Source: Imperialibacter sp. EC-SDR9 | GTDB lineage: Bacteria > Bacteroidota > Bacteroidia > Cytophagales > Cyclobacteriaceae | DNA: 64,000 bases | Direction: 5' to 3' | NCBI RefSeq assembly: GCF_902498805.1 | Contig: NZ_LR701578.1 | Coordinates: 186,001-250,000, forward strand | Shown here: piece by piece, positions 38,166 to 46,435 of the stretch | How positions within the stretch are numbered: position 1 is the first letter of the stretch | Layout of the letters: every line of letters begins with the position of its first letter | The notes under the pieces: model-generated | Seen by the model: the letters and a program-made list of their open reading frames with translations, nothing else | Database searches by the model: none | What the model was told of the DNA's origin: nothing | Made by a program: the position numbers and the translations under genes

Positions 38166-38571
38166 TTATAAGGCATCGTGCAGTACTGATAAACTTCAGG
38201 AAATTCGTCAATTCGTTGACGATTTGCTGAGGCAGCATGGCCTTTCCGATGTGGAAAGTCACAAGGTTGTGCTTGCTGTGGACGAGGTGTGCGCTAACCT
38301 AATCATTCATTCCCATGGGTGCGATGCCAACGAATCCATTGAAATTTCGGTCGAATTCAAAGCAGATAAAACGACAGTATTTGAAATAAAAGACCACGGT
38401 GAGGCATTCAACATGGCTCAGTACAAAGAGCCCTCGCTGTCAGATATTATCAGAACCAAGAAAAAGGGAGGCATTGGCCTGATGCTAGTTAACCGGATCA
38501 TGGATAAAATCGAATTCTACCAGTCCAATGGTTACAATGTTTGCAGACTCACGAAGGATTTTAACAAATAG
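38155..38571 (+). CDS. RsbW-like serine kinase/anti-sigma factor (HATPase)
   Basis: This 138-residue GHKL-fold ATPase fits the anti-sigma kinase family. The N-box is in DEVCANLIIHSHG (about 43-55), followed by the ATP-lid region IKDHGEAFNM and the glycine motif KKGGIGLMLVNRIMD. It begins 11 bases inside the STAS gene. It should phosphorylate the STAS protein. No sigma factor gene lies nearby, so its target could be elsewhere in the genome or could be another protein. The next gene starts 22 bases later. Confidence 0.92.
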   Translation: MLYNYKASCSTDKLQEIRQFVDDLLRQHGLSDVESHKVVLAVDEVCANLIIHSHGCDANESIEISVEFKADKTTVFEIKDHGEAFNMAQYKEPSLSDIIRTKKKGGIGLMLVNRIMDKIEFYQSNGYNVCRLTKDFNK

Positions 38572-38593
38572 TCAAAACACCTCGAACAGAATA

Positions 38594-40762
38594 ATGAAGC
38601 CCAAGGGAGTCCTTTTTGCCTTTTTCATTTTTTCATTTGGTCTATCCAATCCGTTACTCTCCCAGAAAGATGATCACCTATTTCAGATTGGTGACGAAAC
38701 CTTTTCGACAGACGAGTTTCTCTATGCCTTCAACAAAAACCGGCAGGCGACTTCCGGGTCTTTCACAGAGAAAGAACTCAACGACTACTTCAAGCTCTAT
38801 GTCAATTTCCGGCTCAAGGTAAAGGAGGCAAAAGCACTTGGTTACGATAAAAAGCCAGCATTTGTTGAGGAAATGGCTGGCTACAAAAAACAATTGGCAA
38901 AACCTTACCTGACCGAAAACCTCATTAACGAGGAGCTGGTCAGAGAAGCTTACAGCCGCACCCTGGAGGAGGTGGAGGCTTCCCATATCCTCATAGAAAT
39001 TCCAGCGAATGCCTCACCTGAAGATACTCTCAAAGCATACAACCTACTTCTTGACATCAAAAAAAGGGTAGGTAATGGAGAATCATTTGCCACATTGGCC
39101 AAACAATATTCGCAAGATCCGTCGGCTGCGCAAAACAATGGCTATTTGGGTTATTTTGGAGCCTTCCAAATGGTGTACCCCTTCGAAAATGCGGCCTTTA
39201 AAACAGCGCCCGGAAAAGTATCTGACCCGTTCAAAACATCGTTCGGTTACCACGTTGTGTATGTCCATTCAAGGCGAAAAGCCCTGGGGTCTATTAAACT
39301 CGCCCATATATTCTTCAAAATAAATACCGATTCAACATTGGCGTACACCAGGGCTACGGAGGTAAAAGCAAAACTCGACAAAGGTGAAGACTGGAACACC
39401 TTGGTAGCACAATACAGCGACGAAGCCTCCAACAAAAGCAAAGGTGGAGAACTACCCTGGCTAACCTTTAGGCAGCTACCAGCATCATTTTATACGGCGG
39501 CAAGTGGTTTGAACAAGCCCGGCGACATTTCCGAGCCTCTCAAGGCACAAAATGGGTGGCACATCATCAAACTGGCGGAGAAGAAGCCAGTGCCGCCTTT
39601 GGAAGAGGTAAGGGCAATGATTGAATCACGCATTTCGGGCGATGACCGCTCCTCCAGCAGAAATGATCAAACTATTGATAGTTTGATCAGCCGACTAAAC
39701 GTGAAGATTTTTATTGAGCCGAAAAGGGCTGCCTTTTTATTGATAGACGGCAGGATCATTGAAGGTAATTGGTCTTACGACTCCAAAGGGTCAGAATTGA
39801 AAAAAGTGCTGGTTAGTGCTGCCGATACCCAGCTAACAACTGAAGATTTCTTTAGGTATGTGGAGATAAACCAAAAGAAGACCAGCCACCTAACGGCTGA
39901 AAAATATGCTGCTGAGCTTTGGGACGATTTCTTACTCGAGAAACTGGAAGACATCGAGCTCCAGCAACTCTATGCCACTAATCCAGCTTACCGGTTTTTG
40001 TACAATGAGTACTTTGATGGCACTCTGCTGTTTGAGGTCATGAATGAAAAGGTGTGGCAGATGGCAAACACCGATACGGTGGGCTTGAACAACTTTTTCT
40101 CAGAGCACAGGGGTGACTATGTATGGAATGAACGGGCAGAGGTGTTAGCCATTGAAGGTGAAAATAAAGCGCTGGAAACCCTGATGGACTCTTCCATCGA
40201 CACATTGTTTCTTTTAAGAAAATACACGGTTGGCACCGCCACAGAATGGGGAGCGACAAAGACAGGCCTTGCACAGGTATTCAGTTCGATTGACACGTTA
40301 GGCCTATACATTTATACAAAGGAAAAAACCATTCAGGAAATAAAGACCGCATTTCCAGATGTGGTGTCAAGAGTCGGCTTTATCGAAGATGAAATCAACT
40401 CCTGGCAAATTGAATTGCTCACCCAATCAAAAAGTGTGTTAGAAAAATATTTCAATGGCCCGGATACGCTATCTTTGAAGGTTTCAAATACTCTACTTGA
40501 GAAAGACAACAATCTGGTTCCCAAAGAATACTGGAAGGCGGGGATTCATTTCGTCAACGACGGCGCCTTCTCGAGGATAATGTATATAAGGAATATACAG
40601 CAGCCTACCCGAAAAGATCTGGTAGAGGTCAAAGGCAAAGTGGTTTCAGATTACCAGGAATTTCTGGAAACCACGTGGCTAAATGAGCTGAAGGCAAAGT
40701 ACCCGGTAAAGGTGAACGGCAGGGCTTGGAAAAATGTAGTAAAACAACTTAATGAAAAGTAA
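38594..40762 (+). CDS. Periplasmic parvulin-type peptidyl-prolyl isomerase, two PPIase domains
   Basis: This is an exported folding factor of the PpiC/SurA type, 722 residues from the ATG at 38594; the frame stays open upstream but that part overlaps the kinase gene. A signal peptide covers residues 1-23 (ending in NPLLSQ). Two rotamase domains lie at about 125-225 (SHILIEIP to FGYHVVYVHSRR) and 232-330 (LAHIFFKI to GWHIIKLAEKK). The remaining 390 residues look like a helical chaperone region. It overlaps the next gene by 11 bases, so it forms the first part of a three-gene chaperone run. Confidence 0.9.
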   Translation: MKPKGVLFAFFIFSFGLSNPLLSQKDDHLFQIGDETFSTDEFLYAFNKNRQATSGSFTEKELNDYFKLYVNFRLKVKEAKALGYDKKPAFVEEMAGYKKQLAKPYLTENLINEELVREAYSRTLEEVEASHILIEIPANASPEDTLKAYNLLLDIKKRVGNGESFATLAKQYSQDPSAAQNNGYLGYFGAFQMVYPFENAAFKTAPGKVSDPFKTSFGYHVVYVHSRRKALGSIKLAHIFFKINTDSTLAYTRATEVKAKLDKGEDWNTLVAQYSDEASNKSKGGELPWLTFRQLPASFYTAASGLNKPGDISEPLKAQNGWHIIKLAEKKPVPPLEEVRAMIESRISGDDRSSSRNDQTIDSLISRLNVKIFIEPKRAAFLLIDGRIIEGNWSYDSKGSELKKVLVSAADTQLTTEDFFRYVEINQKKTSHLTAEKYAAELWDDFLLEKLEDIELQQLYATNPAYRFLYNEYFDGTLLFEVMNEKVWQMANTDTVGLNNFFSEHRGDYVWNERAEVLAIEGENKALETLMDSSIDTLFLLRKYTVGTATEWGATKTGLAQVFSSIDTLGLYIYTKEKTIQEIKTAFPDVVSRVGFIEDEINSWQIELLTQSKSVLEKYFNGPDTLSLKVSNTLLEKDNNLVPKEYWKAGIHFVNDGAFSRIMYIRNIQQPTRKDLVEVKGKVVSDYQEFLETTWLNELKAKYPVKVNGRAWKNVVKQLNEK

Positions 40763-41627
40763 ATACCTTCCTTTTATTCTCTTCGTTTCTCTACTGCATA
40801 GCTGCGAGTTCATAAAGCTAAAATCAGGAGAGGAAGCTAATGTTCAGGAAATTCCGGTAGCACGTGTGTTTGACACTTACCTCTATAAAGCGGACCTCAC
40901 GGGAATTGCTCCTGAAAATTTATCTCCTGAAGACAGTGTCAAGCTTGTTGAGAAGTACGTTGATGGTTGGATAAAAAAACAACTCATGATTGCCAAGGCG
41001 TCTTCGAAGATAGAATTCAACGAAGCAGAAATCGAACGCAAAGTGCTTGACTATAAATATGCCCTCATGGTGCATGAGTTTGAAAAATATGAGATCAGCA
41101 GGCGCCTTAGCAAGGAGGTTTCTGAGCAGGAAATACAAACCTATTACGACGATAAGTTTGAGAACTTTCTGCTGAAGCAGAATATTATCAAGTGCCTCTT
41201 TGTCAAAATTCCCAAGGAGGCCCCACGAATTTCACGAATCCGGGGTCTGTTAAGAAGTTACCCCGACTCCGACATGGAAGAAATCAAGTCATATTGCTTC
41301 AGGTTTGCAATATCCTCCTCACTTGAGGACAACGCCTGGCTCAACTTTGATGAGGTGGTGAAAAGCACGCCGCTTGCCACCATTCCCAACAAAGTTCAGT
41401 TTTTGCGGGATAATTCTTTCGTCGAGTCGTCGGATGACAAGTTTATTTACTTCATAAAACTGCTTGAATACAAAATCTCTGATCAGGTTTCTCCGTTGGA
41501 GTTTATCAGAGAAGACATAGTTAATATTATTCTTAATAAGCGTAAAATTGAGCTCGCTAAGAAACTGGAAGAAGAGATCATAAACGAGGCGCAACAAAAC
41601 GATGAATTTGAAATTTACAGGAACTAG
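40752..41627 (+). CDS. SurA-like lipoprotein without a parvulin domain
   Basis: This is a 291-residue predicted lipoprotein with lipobox LLHSC and lipidated Cys 18. The mature part resembles the N- and C-terminal chaperone lobes of SurA: YVDGWIKKQLMIAKAS, then FNEAEIERKVLDYKYALMVHEFEK, and YYDDKFENFLL. The expected parvulin motif (with G and F of the GFxxx-GYH type) is missing, so no prolyl isomerase activity is likely. It overlaps its neighbours on both sides by 11 and 26 bases. It may help hold outer-membrane proteins together with the SurA encoded next. Confidence 0.7.
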   Translation: MKSKYLPFILFVSLLHSCEFIKLKSGEEANVQEIPVARVFDTYLYKADLTGIAPENLSPEDSVKLVEKYVDGWIKKQLMIAKASSKIEFNEAEIERKVLDYKYALMVHEFEKYEISRRLSKEVSEQEIQTYYDDKFENFLLKQNIIKCLFVKIPKEAPRISRIRGLLRSYPDSDMEEIKSYCFRFAISSSLEDNAWLNFDEVVKSTPLATIPNKVQFLRDNSFVESSDDKFIYFIKLLEYKISDQVSPLEFIREDIVNIILNKRKIELAKKLEEEIINEAQQNDEFEIYRN

Positions 41628-42954
41628 AATATTCGCACTTTCACTGGCTTTGACTGCGGTGGCATCCCTAAAAGTAATGGGACAACAAACCATGGTATTG
41701 GATGAGATCATCGCTAAGGTCGATAACTATATCATATTAAGGTCGGACATGGAAAAATCCTACCTGGAAATGCTATCGAGAAACGATATTACAGGTATCA
41801 CAAGATGTGATGCCCTGGAAACGTTGGTTATCAATAAAATGCTTGTTGCCAAAGCTGAAATCGACTCTGTGATGGTGGAAGATGGTGATGTAGAAAATAA
41901 TTTGGATCGCAGACTGCAATTCTTCATCAATCAGGTCGGCTCCGAGGAGCGGCTGGAGGAATTCTACGGGAAAACCATAGATCAGTTCAAGGACGAGCTT
42001 CGTGAGAGTGTAAAGGAGCAGATGGTTGTGGAAAAAATGCAGGGAACCATCACCAAAGACTTGACCGTGACACCAGCAGAAGTGAAGAAGTTCTTCAAAA
42101 CCATTCCCACCGACTCTCTGCCATTTTTCTCAACTGAAGTAACGATTGGCCAAATCGTAAAAATTCCTGAGCCTGGTGAGGTCGAAAAGGAAAAAATTCG
42201 CACACAGTTAACTGCCATCAGAAATAAAATCCTAGCCGGTGAAAGCATGGCTACACTTGCCCAACAGTATTCCATGGATCCAAGTGTGAGGAGAAACAAT
42301 GGTGAACTCGGATTCTTCAGACGAGGAGATTTGGCACCCGAGTTTGAAGCCACTGCGCTTAGCATGCAGCCAGGAGAAATTTCGATGCCTGTTGAAACCG
42401 ACTTTGGGTTTCATATCATACAACTTGTAGAAAGAAGAGGAAACACCTACAACAGTCGGCACATCTTGATGATTCCTGTGCCCTCTCCTGCTGACATCAA
42501 AGCCTCCCGGGACTACCTCGACAGCCTAAAAACGCAAATTGAGGCAAAGACAATAACTTTTGAAAAGGCAGCGAAAGAATATAGCGACGACAAGGCGACA
42601 GCTTCCGACGGCGGTTTTCTGCTTGATGGTACCGGAGCTCCGAGAGTTTCCGTTGAAGAAATCGACCCAGTGCTTTTCTTTACTTTAGACACGATGAAGG
42701 TTGGTAACATTACTGCACCCATTGACTACAGGCTAGATGACGGGACTCAGGCTTTGAGACTGATCTACTACAAAGACAAGGTTTCGCCCCACCAGGCAAA
42801 CCTGGAGCAAGATTTCCAGAAGATTTATCAGGCTACACTAAGCGCCAAAAAAAATAAGATTCTATCTGAGTGGTTTCGTAAAGCACAGGGAGATGTGTAC
42901 ATTGACGTTGATCCAGAATTCGACTTCTGCAATCTTTTAAAAGAGAATTACTGA
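41602..42954 (+). CDS. surA: Periplasmic chaperone and peptidyl-prolyl isomerase SurA
   Basis: SurA escorts unfolded outer-membrane proteins through the periplasm. The 450 residues begin with a signal peptide (ending in SLKVMGQ) and the SurA N-domain (VLDEIIAKVDNYIILRSDMEKSYLEML). Two parvulin domains follow: about 176-275 (complete, with GELGFFRRGDLAPEFEATAL and GFHIIQLVERR) and about 285-385 (more divergent). The gene starts 26 bases inside the preceding lipoprotein gene. MoxR follows after 6 bases. No bamA gene is in the window. Confidence 0.92.
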   Translation: MNLKFTGTRIFALSLALTAVASLKVMGQQTMVLDEIIAKVDNYIILRSDMEKSYLEMLSRNDITGITRCDALETLVINKMLVAKAEIDSVMVEDGDVENNLDRRLQFFINQVGSEERLEEFYGKTIDQFKDELRESVKEQMVVEKMQGTITKDLTVTPAEVKKFFKTIPTDSLPFFSTEVTIGQIVKIPEPGEVEKEKIRTQLTAIRNKILAGESMATLAQQYSMDPSVRRNNGELGFFRRGDLAPEFEATALSMQPGEISMPVETDFGFHIIQLVERRGNTYNSRHILMIPVPSPADIKASRDYLDSLKTQIEAKTITFEKAAKEYSDDKATASDGGFLLDGTGAPRVSVEEIDPVLFFTLDTMKVGNITAPIDYRLDDGTQALRLIYYKDKVSPHQANLEQDFQKIYQATLSAKKNKILSEWFRKAQGDVYIDVDPEFDFCNLLKENY

Positions 42955-42960
42955 TAAACA

Positions 42961-43923
42961 ATGGTTCAGTTTAAAAACGACAAAGAGGCCGCTGATGCTT
43001 TTCACCAGTCATATCTACAGTTAACAAAGGAAGTTTCGAAAGTAATAGTTGGTCAGGACAAGGTAGTTAAGCTATTAATTTCGTCTATTTTCTGTCAGGG
43101 GCATTCTCTTCTGGTAGGAGTACCTGGCCTGGCTAAAACGCTGCTTATTCACACAATGGCATCGGCGCTGCATTTGAAGTTTAACAGGATACAGTTTACT
43201 CCTGACTTAATGCCCTCCGATATTCTGGGAGCTGAAACACTTGATAAGGAACGAAACTTCAAATTCATATTCGGCCCCATTTTCGCTAACATCATTCTGG
43301 CCGACGAGATAAACAGAACCCCTCCAAAGACTCAGTCTGCGTTGTTAGAGGCGATGCAGGAATACTCAGTAACCATTGGCGGTAAAAACCACCCTCTTGA
43401 AAAGCCTTTCTTCGTTTTGGCGACGCAAAACCCCATCGAACAAGAAGGCACCTACCCACTGCCTGAAGCGCAGCTGGATCGGTTTATGTTCAATATCAAC
43501 CTTGACTACCCCACGCTGGCCTCCGAAATTGAGATTGTGAAGAACACTACTTCGGAGCGGGTACAGTCTGTAGATCAAGTAATGACGGCCGACGAGATCA
43601 AATACTATCAGCAGCTGGTGCGAAGAGTTCCTGTCGCAGATAATGTGATCGAGTACGCTGTGAAGCTGGTTCATAAAACCAGACCGAACGACGGTGGAGA
43701 TGAACTTGCCAAGCAGTACCTCGAGTGGGGGGCAGGCCCCAGGGCATCGCAGTTCCTTGTGCTTGGCGCCAAATGCAATGCTCTTATGAACGGTAAGTAT
43801 TCTCCAGACATCGAAGATGTCCAATCCGTGGCGGAGCCTATCCTCAGACACAGAATAGTGCGTAACTTCAAAGCAGAATCGGAGGGAATAACCGAAGAGA
43901 AGATTATCACCCGGCTCCTTTAG
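42961..43923 (+). CDS. MoxR family AAA+ ATPase
   Basis: This 320-residue cytosolic ATPase belongs to the MoxR group, often acting as a chaperone for the maturation of proteins with von Willebrand A domains. Walker A is GVPGLAKT (about 52-59), Walker B with sensor is IILADEINRTPPKTQSALLEAMQE, and the arginine-finger region RFMFNINLDYP follows. It ends the run that starts at 35.7 kb. In many Bacteroidota a DUF58 and VWA (BatA/B) operon follows; here a convergent lipoprotein does instead, so those partners are not here. Confidence 0.93.
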   Translation: MVQFKNDKEAADAFHQSYLQLTKEVSKVIVGQDKVVKLLISSIFCQGHSLLVGVPGLAKTLLIHTMASALHLKFNRIQFTPDLMPSDILGAETLDKERNFKFIFGPIFANIILADEINRTPPKTQSALLEAMQEYSVTIGGKNHPLEKPFFVLATQNPIEQEGTYPLPEAQLDRFMFNINLDYPTLASEIEIVKNTTSERVQSVDQVMTADEIKYYQQLVRRVPVADNVIEYAVKLVHKTRPNDGGDELAKQYLEWGAGPRASQFLVLGAKCNALMNGKYSPDIEDVQSVAEPILRHRIVRNFKAESEGITEEKIITRLL

Positions 43924-43925
43924 AG

Positions 43926-44351
43926 CTAGTTAGAAATGTAGAGGAATGTGCCATCCGACACAGCCCTGTATTCCACCAAGGGATATTTTGCTGGCCCAGC
44001 AGTAGGATAGCCGTCAAGGTCGAAGGTCGATTTGCAGCAAAGATCTTCCATATAAAACCCAGAACTATTCATAGTTACTACTTCACATTCTTTGTCTGGC
44101 CCGTAGGTGCAGATTCGATCCCATACCCTGTATGCTGATTGAGATTGCCGGTAAACGATCAGGCCCTTATTTCCGCCCGATAAGTACACAAAGCCTCCAA
44201 CCTGCCGAAGTGATTGATATTGAATATTAGACAGGTTTATTTCGATGTTAACAATTTTTGGCGGGATATTAGGGCCAGTGTTCGATTCACTACATTGAGC
44301 AAAAATCAACGCCACTGCTAAAACTCCAAAGACACTAGCCAGCCTGCTCAA
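43926..44351 (-). CDS. Rieske-fold-like lipoprotein lacking the histidine ligands
   Basis: This 141-residue lipoprotein has a signal peptide with lipobox FAQC (Cys 20). The start is a TTG that overlaps the pheS stop (TTGA); no ATG lies nearby. The sequence YRVWDRICTYGPDKECEVV and then LCCKSTFDLDG, followed by AGPAKYPL, follows the layout of a Rieske 2Fe-2S domain (CxH ... CxxH, then GPA..PL), but where the two His ligands should be it has Tyr and Ser (CTY and CCKS). So it probably does not hold a normal 2Fe-2S cluster. Its role is unknown. It is read with pheS. Confidence 0.55.
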   Translation of the reverse strand: MSRLASVFGVLAVALIFAQCSESNTGPNIPPKIVNIEINLSNIQYQSLRQVGGFVYLSGGNKGLIVYRQSQSAYRVWDRICTYGPDKECEVVTMNSSGFYMEDLCCKSTFDLDGYPTAGPAKYPLVEYRAVSDGTFLYISN

Positions 44352-45370
44352 AGAATGGAGGAAAATTGTTTCAAGAAGCGAACATCGTTTTCAGTAAAGA
44401 GGCGAAGGTCTCTCACCTGATACTTCAACAAGGCCATTCTCTCTATCCCCATTCCAAAAGCAAAGCCCGTATATTTCTCCGAGTCAATGCCACAGTTCTC
44501 CAGTACATTCGGGTCAACCATTCCAGAGCCAGCTATCTCCACCCACCCTGTATACTTGCATATGTTACAACCTTCTCCATTGCAAATAAGACAAGAGATG
44601 TCAATCTCTGCACTGGGCTCCGTGAAAGGAAAATAGGAGGGTCGGAACCTTATTTTGACATCCTTATGGAACATCTCCTTGGCGAAATGATACAGGGTGT
44701 CCTTCAGATCCGCAAAGCTCACTCCTTCATCTATATACAGGCCCTCTACCTGGTGAAAAATGCAATGAGCCCGTGCGGTAATGGCCTCATTCCTAAAAAC
44801 TCTTCCCGGCATAATAGCCCTGAAAGGTGGCTTGCCGCTCTCCATTAACCTTACTTGTACGGAAGAGGTATGCGTTCTCAGCAACACGTCAGGATTCTTC
44901 TCAATGAAAAATGTATCCTGCATTTCCCTTGCAGGATGATTTTCGTGAAAGTTAAGCGCAGTGAAGTTATACCAGTCAGTCTCAATTTCAGGCCCGTCGG
45001 CCACCGAAAACCCTATTCTTTCAAAAATCTCTATTATTCTTGCTCTGAGGGCAGTCAAAGGGTGAATGCCTCCTATTTGGTCTGTTGCGGCAGGGAGTGT
45101 TAAATCCTTTGTTTCTGTGGTTGCCTCCCTACTCTCTTCCAAGCCAGACACCAGCTCCTTGAAACGATCCTGTACCAGCACTTTTAGTTGGTTCAGAGCG
45201 ACTCCGTAATCTTTCTTTTGAGCTGGGGGAACGTCCTTGAAAGCATCAAACAAATCTGTAAGAACGCTCTTTCTGCTGACAAACTTCATCCTGAACGACT
45301 CAAGGTCAGCCTCCTTCTCAGCAACAAATTTCTGCACCTCTTCCTTTAACTCTTCAATTCGCTCAATCAT
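44348..45370 (-). CDS. pheS: Phenylalanyl-tRNA synthetase alpha subunit
   Basis: PheS forms the catalytic subunit of the alpha2beta2 phenylalanyl-tRNA synthetase. The 340 residues show an N-terminal coiled coil (about 1-90) for tRNA binding and the class II catalytic core, with FHENHPAREMQDTFF, LLRTHTSSVQVRLME, GRVFRNEAITARAHCIFHQVEGL and motif 3 GFAFGMGIERMALLKY. pheT is not adjacent, which is common in Bacteroidota. A four-cysteine cluster near CLICNGEGCNICKY is typical of the short insertion in this phylum. Confidence 0.96.
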   Translation of the reverse strand: MIERIEELKEEVQKFVAEKEADLESFRMKFVSRKSVLTDLFDAFKDVPPAQKKDYGVALNQLKVLVQDRFKELVSGLEESREATTETKDLTLPAATDQIGGIHPLTALRARIIEIFERIGFSVADGPEIETDWYNFTALNFHENHPAREMQDTFFIEKNPDVLLRTHTSSVQVRLMESGKPPFRAIMPGRVFRNEAITARAHCIFHQVEGLYIDEGVSFADLKDTLYHFAKEMFHKDVKIRFRPSYFPFTEPSAEIDISCLICNGEGCNICKYTGWVEIAGSGMVDPNVLENCGIDSEKYTGFAFGMGIERMALLKYQVRDLRLFTENDVRFLKQFSSIL

Positions 45371-45385
45371 GAAAGAAATTTTTTA

Positions 45386-45415
45386 CAAAAGTAAGCAACT
45401 CGCCCCTTAATCAAA
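45386..45415 (-). promoter_or_regulatory. Probable pheS promoter
   Basis: TTTG at 45415-45412, an 18-base gap, and TACTTTTG at 45393-45386 (full match to TAnnTTTG), 16 bases before the pheS start. The gap is slightly short but the pair is convincing. It makes pheS independent of the exopolysaccharide genes upstream. Confidence 0.5.
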
Positions 45416-45444
45416 ATGCTAGTTGCAGCCGACCAAGAGCCAAA

Positions 45445-46410
45445 CTAAAGCCGTATGTTTTTCGAGCTATATATTCTATGAAACTCTTCGTAAACACTTC
45501 TTATTCCTTGTTCCAAAGTAATAGTTGGCTTGAAACCCATCGCCGAGAGACGGGATGTGTCCATGAGCTTTCTTGGTGTCCCATCGGGCTTTGATGTGTC
45601 GAACTTTAAGGTTCCCTGAAAGCCAACAATATCTTTTATTAACAGCCCCAGGTCTTTTATGCTAATATCCTCTCCCCAACCGATATTCAAAAATGACGGA
45701 TTCTTTGAATGTGGCTTGGCATCGAATTTATCCATCAGATAAATGCACGCTTCAGCCATGTCGTCGACATGAAGAAACTCCCTTTTGGGAGAACCGGTAC
45801 CCCACACCTCCACCTCACTGGCGCCACTTATCTTTGCGTCATGAAATTTTCTAATAAGCGCAGGCAGCACGTGCGAATTTTTCAGATCATAATTGTCGTT
45901 CGGTCCATATAGGTTGGTAGGCATTACCGATACAAAATTACAACCGTATTGATCTCTGTAGGCCTCACACATTTTGATGCCAGCAATCTTAGCTATCGCA
46001 TAGGGTTCGTTTGTCTCTTCCAACAAGCCTGTGAGCAAATAGTCTTCTTTAAGCGGCTGTGGGGCAAGTTTCGGGTAAATACAAGAAGAGCCAAGGAACA
46101 TCAATTTAGTCGATTGATATTTCCAGGCCGAGTGAATGACATTGTTCTGAATCATCAGGTTGTCATGTAGAAATTCTGCCCGATAAGTGTTGTTGGCATT
46201 GATTCCTCCGACCTTAGCAGCGGCCAGAAAGACATAATCTGGTTTTTCAGCCTCGAACAGGCTTTCCACATCAGTTTGGCGACGCAAATCACATTCCGAC
46301 GAAGCTTTCAATACAAGATTCGAGAAACCACGCTTCTGCAAACCCCTTAAAATAGCAGAGCCGACCATTCCCCTATGGCCGGCAATAAACACTTTTGATT
46401 CTTTATGCAC
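45445..46410 (-). CDS. GDP-L-fucose synthase
   Basis: This 321-residue epimerase/reductase makes GDP-L-fucose from GDP-4-keto-6-deoxymannose, a precursor of fucosylated surface glycans. The NADP-binding loop GHRGMVGSAIL is at residues 11-21. The catalytic region SSCIYPKLAPQPLKEDYLLTG and YAIAKIAGIKMCEAY (Tyr and Lys of the SDR pair) are complete. The partner GDP-mannose dehydratase (gmd) is not in the window. It lies 25 bases after the sugar transferase on the same strand. Confidence 0.94.
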   Translation of the reverse strand: MHKESKVFIAGHRGMVGSAILRGLQKRGFSNLVLKASSECDLRRQTDVESLFEAEKPDYVFLAAAKVGGINANNTYRAEFLHDNLMIQNNVIHSAWKYQSTKLMFLGSSCIYPKLAPQPLKEDYLLTGLLEETNEPYAIAKIAGIKMCEAYRDQYGCNFVSVMPTNLYGPNDNYDLKNSHVLPALIRKFHDAKISGASEVEVWGTGSPKREFLHVDDMAEACIYLMDKFDAKPHSKNPSFLNIGWGEDISIKDLGLLIKDIVGFQGTLKFDTSKPDGTPRKLMDTSRLSAMGFKPTITLEQGIRSVYEEFHRIYSSKNIRL

Positions 46411-46435
46411 TTGCTAGAACATTTTAAAGACCATT

